Part shown: piece after piece, positions 6,101-8,143 of the stretch
Layout of the letters: every line of letters starts with the position of its first letter
Numbering within the stretch: the first letter of the stretch is position 1
Assembly: GCA_017483235.1 (NCBI GenBank)
Contig: JAFULE010000251.1
Span: 1 to 8,143, forward strand
Direction of reading: 5' to 3'
DNA length: 8,143 nucleotides
DNA from: Faecalibacterium sp.
GTDB lineage: Bacteria; Bacillota; Clostridia; Oscillospirales; Ruminococcaceae
Translations under genes and position numbers: made by a program
Notes under the pieces: model-generated
Told to the model about the DNA's origin: nothing
What the model saw: the letters and a program-made list of their open reading frames with translations, nothing else
Database searches by the model: none

Positions 6101-6424
6101 TCAGGCTTTATGCCCGCCGATCTGCTCGTTCCGGTCTTTAGTGGTGGCGCCTTCCTGCAGGTTCATCCCTTTCAGGATGGCGTTTTTGCCGTATTTCTCC
6201 TGAATCGAAAGCATTGCCCGCTGCATCCGCTTTTCTTTTTCCAAGGCGGCATTTTCCCGAGCTTGTCGCTGTTTCTGTGCTTCATAATCGGTAAACAGGT
6301 CCAGCTGCTCTGTGGTATTCTGTGCAATCTGCGCGGCTTCGGTCTCGGTAATTACATGATTTGCTGTAACGTTGAGTCGCTTTACAAGCAGGTTGGGGTC
6401 AGTAATTCGGTCATACAGCTGCAT
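6101..6424 (-). CDS. Y-family polymerase C-terminal tail, detached by an in-frame TAG
   Basis: This 107-codon frame directly continues the polymerase frame after the TAG at 6433-6431 (stop, GAC, GTA, then ATG at 6424). It encodes the end of the polymerase little finger (LYDRITDPNLLVKRLNVTANHVI). A probable beta-clamp-binding motif QLDLF follows (about residues 39-43), then a charged helix and a terminal KYGKNAILKGMNLQEG segment of the type found in longer clostridial members. AGGA (6432-6429), partly inside the stop codon, lies 4 bases before the ATG and could allow weak reinitiation. On its own the tail has no catalytic residues. It is either the 3' half of a nonsense-mutated gene or a readthrough/reinitiation product. 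The absence of frameshifts or further stops suggests that any decay is recent. Confidence 0.8.
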   Translation of the reverse strand: MQLYDRITDPNLLVKRLNVTANHVITETEAAQIAQNTTEQLDLFTDYEAQKQRQARENAALEKEKRMQRAMLSIQEKYGKNAILKGMNLQEGATTKDRNEQIGGHKA

Positions 6425-6430
6425 TACGTC

Positions 6431-7630
6431 CTAGGTGATCAGCCGGGTAGAGGAATGATGCCTGCCCAGATTGGCCGTACCATGGGCGTGCTTCGGGATT
6501 CTTCGCCCGTACATATCAATGGTGACCGGGCCATGATAGTGTGCCTTACGGGATGGATCGGTCAGATTTTCAATATCATAGCCTACGGTCAGGGTCAACT
6601 GATCGGTTACAAGACCTTTGCGCACCAGTTGTAGTACCAGAAGGTCGGTCATCTCCCGTACGATCAGCTTGGTCTGGTCGAAATCGCAGGCGCAATGCAA
6701 AACCTGCCCCGAACCAAGGCTATTGGTGCTGGGCTTGTAGGCTTTGATGTCCGCAATGGTACAGGGCTCCCAGCCCCAGGCGTGGTCGATCAGAAATTCT
6801 GCATTCACACCGAACAAACGATATAATAGATCTTCGTTGCAGCCTGCCCCTTCTGCGCTGATGGAACAGCGGGCGATATCGCCCATGGTGTAAAGCCCGA
6901 AGCTTTCCAGCTTTTTGGCGTATCCTCGGCCCACCCGCCAGAAATCGGTCAACGGGCGGTGATCCCACAGCTGGCGGCGATAGCTCATCTCATCCAGCTG
7001 TGCAATGCGCACCCCGTCCTTGTCGGCGGGAATGTGTTTCGCCACAATGTCCATGGCCACTTTGGCAAGATAAAGGTTGGTGCCGATGCCGGCTGTGGCG
7101 GTGATGCCGGTGGTGCGCAGTATATCCATCAGAATGGTGCGGGCAAACTCATGCGGGGTCTGACGTGCAGCAAACAGATAATTGGTGGCATCGATAAAAA
7201 CCTCGTCGATGGAATAAACGTGGATATCCTCGGGCGCCACATACTGAAGATAGATGTTATAGATACGGGTGCTGTATTGCATGTAAAGTGCCATGCGGGG
7301 TGGGGCAGTGATGTAGTCGATGGCAAGGGCAGGGTTGGCGGCAAGCTGTACTGCGTCAGATGACGCGCCGGTCAGCTGTCTGCCGGGGGCGTTCAGTCGC
7401 CGCAGAGCATTGGCCTGTCGAACCTTCTGCACCACCTCAAACAGACGTGCTCGGCCAGGAATGCTGTGCACCTTCAAAGAGGGGGAAACGGCCAGACAGA
7501 TGGTTTTTTCGGTACGGCTGGGGTCAGCCACCACCAGATTGGTGGTCAGGGGGTTCAGCCCGCGCTCGATGCATTCGACCGAAGCGTAGAACGACTTCAG
7601 GTCGATGGAAATATATGTTCTTTCGCCCAT
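6431..7630 (-). CDS. Y-family DNA polymerase (UvrX/DinB-like), catalytic part
   Basis: This 399-residue product is a translesion polymerase of the UmuC/ImpB/MucB superfamily that copies damaged DNA. The active-site acids are Asp10 (ISIDLKSFYASVE), Asp142 and Glu143 (VYSIDEVFID). Tyr15 sits at the steric-gate position. IPGRARLFEV (57-66) is typical of the UvrX-like branch. GIGTNLYLAKVAMD (181-194) belongs to the palm, followed by the thumb (about 205-290) and the little finger (from about 300). The frame stops at TAG just after SSTRLIT, where relatives continue with an EAVMELYDR-like helix. The product would thus lack the end of the little finger and the clamp-binding tail. Read through, it would be about 509 residues. 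Start: AGGAGG (7643-7638) is 7 bases before the ATG. It is the first gene of an operon with the YolD-like gene. No LexA box is seen upstream. Confidence 0.9.
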   Translation of the reverse strand: MGERTYISIDLKSFYASVECIERGLNPLTTNLVVADPSRTEKTICLAVSPSLKVHSIPGRARLFEVVQKVRQANALRRLNAPGRQLTGASSDAVQLAANPALAIDYITAPPRMALYMQYSTRIYNIYLQYVAPEDIHVYSIDEVFIDATNYLFAARQTPHEFARTILMDILRTTGITATAGIGTNLYLAKVAMDIVAKHIPADKDGVRIAQLDEMSYRRQLWDHRPLTDFWRVGRGYAKKLESFGLYTMGDIARCSISAEGAGCNEDLLYRLFGVNAEFLIDHAWGWEPCTIADIKAYKPSTNSLGSGQVLHCACDFDQTKLIVREMTDLLVLQLVRKGLVTDQLTLTVGYDIENLTDPSRKAHYHGPVTIDMYGRRIPKHAHGTANLGRHHSSTRLIT

Positions 7631-7660
7631 GGCTGCACCTCCTGTCCGGGATATATTTCT

Positions 7661-7689
7661 ATTATACTCGCAAAGTGTCCGATAGTCAG
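7661..7689 (-). promoter_or_regulatory. promoter of the polymerase/YolD operon
   Basis: On the - strand, CTGACT (7689-7684) and a perfect TATAAT (7666-7661) are 17 bases apart. TGTCCG (+ strand) occurs at 7643-7648 and 7676-7681, 33 bases apart on either side of the -10. No Firmicutes LexA/DinR box (GAAC-N4-GTTC) is visible. Confidence 0.75.
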
Positions 7690-7862
7690 GATTTTGGCGG
7701 AATTTTCAGAAAAACAAAATCAAATGGAGGACTTTACTTATTAACTTCAAGATTATAAAATGAAATAAAATATACAAAAAATGTAGGGATAAACGATACC
7801 CCAAAAGCACTATTTCCAGAAAGTAGGAAGACAGCCACGGTGCAGAGAAGGTAGGCGAGCAT

Positions 7863-8143
7863 ATGCAGGTTTTACAAGCAACAATCGGGCAGATGCTGGT
7901 GTTGTTTTCGCTGATGCTGATGGGCTTTGTCTTGAAAAAGGTAAAAGCCATTCCGGACGACTCTTCTGTGGTGCTGTCGAAGCTTGAAAACAATCTGTTT
8001 GTTCCCGCACTGGTGCTGGGCACCTTCATGGAAAATTTCCGGGTGGACAAGCTGAGCACCGCAGGGCAGTTGTTCCTGATCAGTTTTCCCATCTGCTTCG
8101 TTATGATGTTTCTGGCAGTGATCGTTTCAAATTGCTGTTCCAA
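7863..8143 (+). CDS. AEC family transporter, N-terminal part
   Basis: The frame is open from the ATG at 7863 to the window edge (93 codons seen). The protein begins MQVLQATIGQ and shows hydrophobic segments at about 7-24, 43-57 and 69-89. The pattern KLENNLFVPALVLGTFMENF (40-59) is typical of the second helix of auxin-efflux-carrier (AEC) transporters, which have about 10 membrane segments and roughly 300 residues. Bacterial members include malate and other organic-anion carriers; the substrate cannot be told from this piece. The ribosome site is modest (AGAAGG at 7846-7851 or AGG at 7853-7855). It is transcribed divergently from the polymerase. The 5' region is AT-rich; TATAAA at 7754-7759 is a possible -10 without a convincing -35 box. 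Confidence 0.82.
   Translation, partial: MQVLQATIGQMLVLFSLMLMGFVLKKVKAIPDDSSVVLSKLENNLFVPALVLGTFMENFRVDKLSTAGQLFLISFPICFVMMFLAVIVSNCCS

Noticed and set aside
7786..7805. Possible hairpin GGGATAAACGATACCCC before the transporter
   Set aside because: The arms do not pair as a continuous stem (GGGAT against ATACCC needs a bulge) and no T-run follows.
7975..7981. TGTCGAA, a perfect 0A-box core
   Set aside because: It lies inside the AEC coding sequence, not near a promoter; a 7-base match is expected by chance.
7706..8143. - strand frame at the right edge
   Set aside because: The + strand in the same place encodes an AEC-type membrane protein from the ATG at 7863; the - strand reading has no recognisable features.

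Overview
The window reads as a piece of chromosome from a Firmicutes (Clostridia) bacterium of medium GC, plausibly a gut Oscillospiraceae/Ruminococcaceae relative. The strongest marker is a full-length Spo0A, a regulator confined to the endospore-forming Firmicutes and their descendants. Strong AGGAGG-type ribosome sites, consensus sigma-A promoters and a YolD-like protein paired with a Y-family polymerase agree with this. The family-level placement is inference.

Left part, all on the + strand: the 3' portion of an alpha/beta hydrolase whose first ~70 bases cannot be read in one frame with the rest; a YdhF-like aldo/keto reductase; a hairpin terminator; spo0A behind a near-consensus promoter with operator-like repeats; and a hormone-sensitive-lipase-type esterase with its own promoter. 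A perfect 14-bp bidirectional terminator ends this part.

Middle: a ChbG/YdjC-like deacetylase on the - strand and an MBL-fold hydrolase on the + strand diverge from a 160-bp control region. It carries two strong promoters and a perfect 10-bp inverted repeat over the deacetylase -10 box. A second bidirectional terminator follows the MBL gene.

Right part, - strand: a translesion-synthesis operon, with the polymerase first and a YolD-like protein last. The polymerase is interrupted by one in-frame TAG. The sequence after the stop stays in frame for about 109 codons and still encodes a conserved-looking tail with a QLDLF beta-clamp-binding motif. This is the most notable signal in the window. 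It could be a recent nonsense mutation, a sequence error, programmed readthrough or stop-start reinitiation. At the right edge a + strand AEC-family transporter begins and runs off the window.

No tRNA, rRNA, CRISPR array or insertion sequence was recognised. No gene-free stretch exceeds 300 bases; the longest is 7631-7862 (232 bases). The genes look like ordinary metabolic and regulatory functions in separate transcription units. Only the polymerase/YolD pair forms an obvious functional operon.
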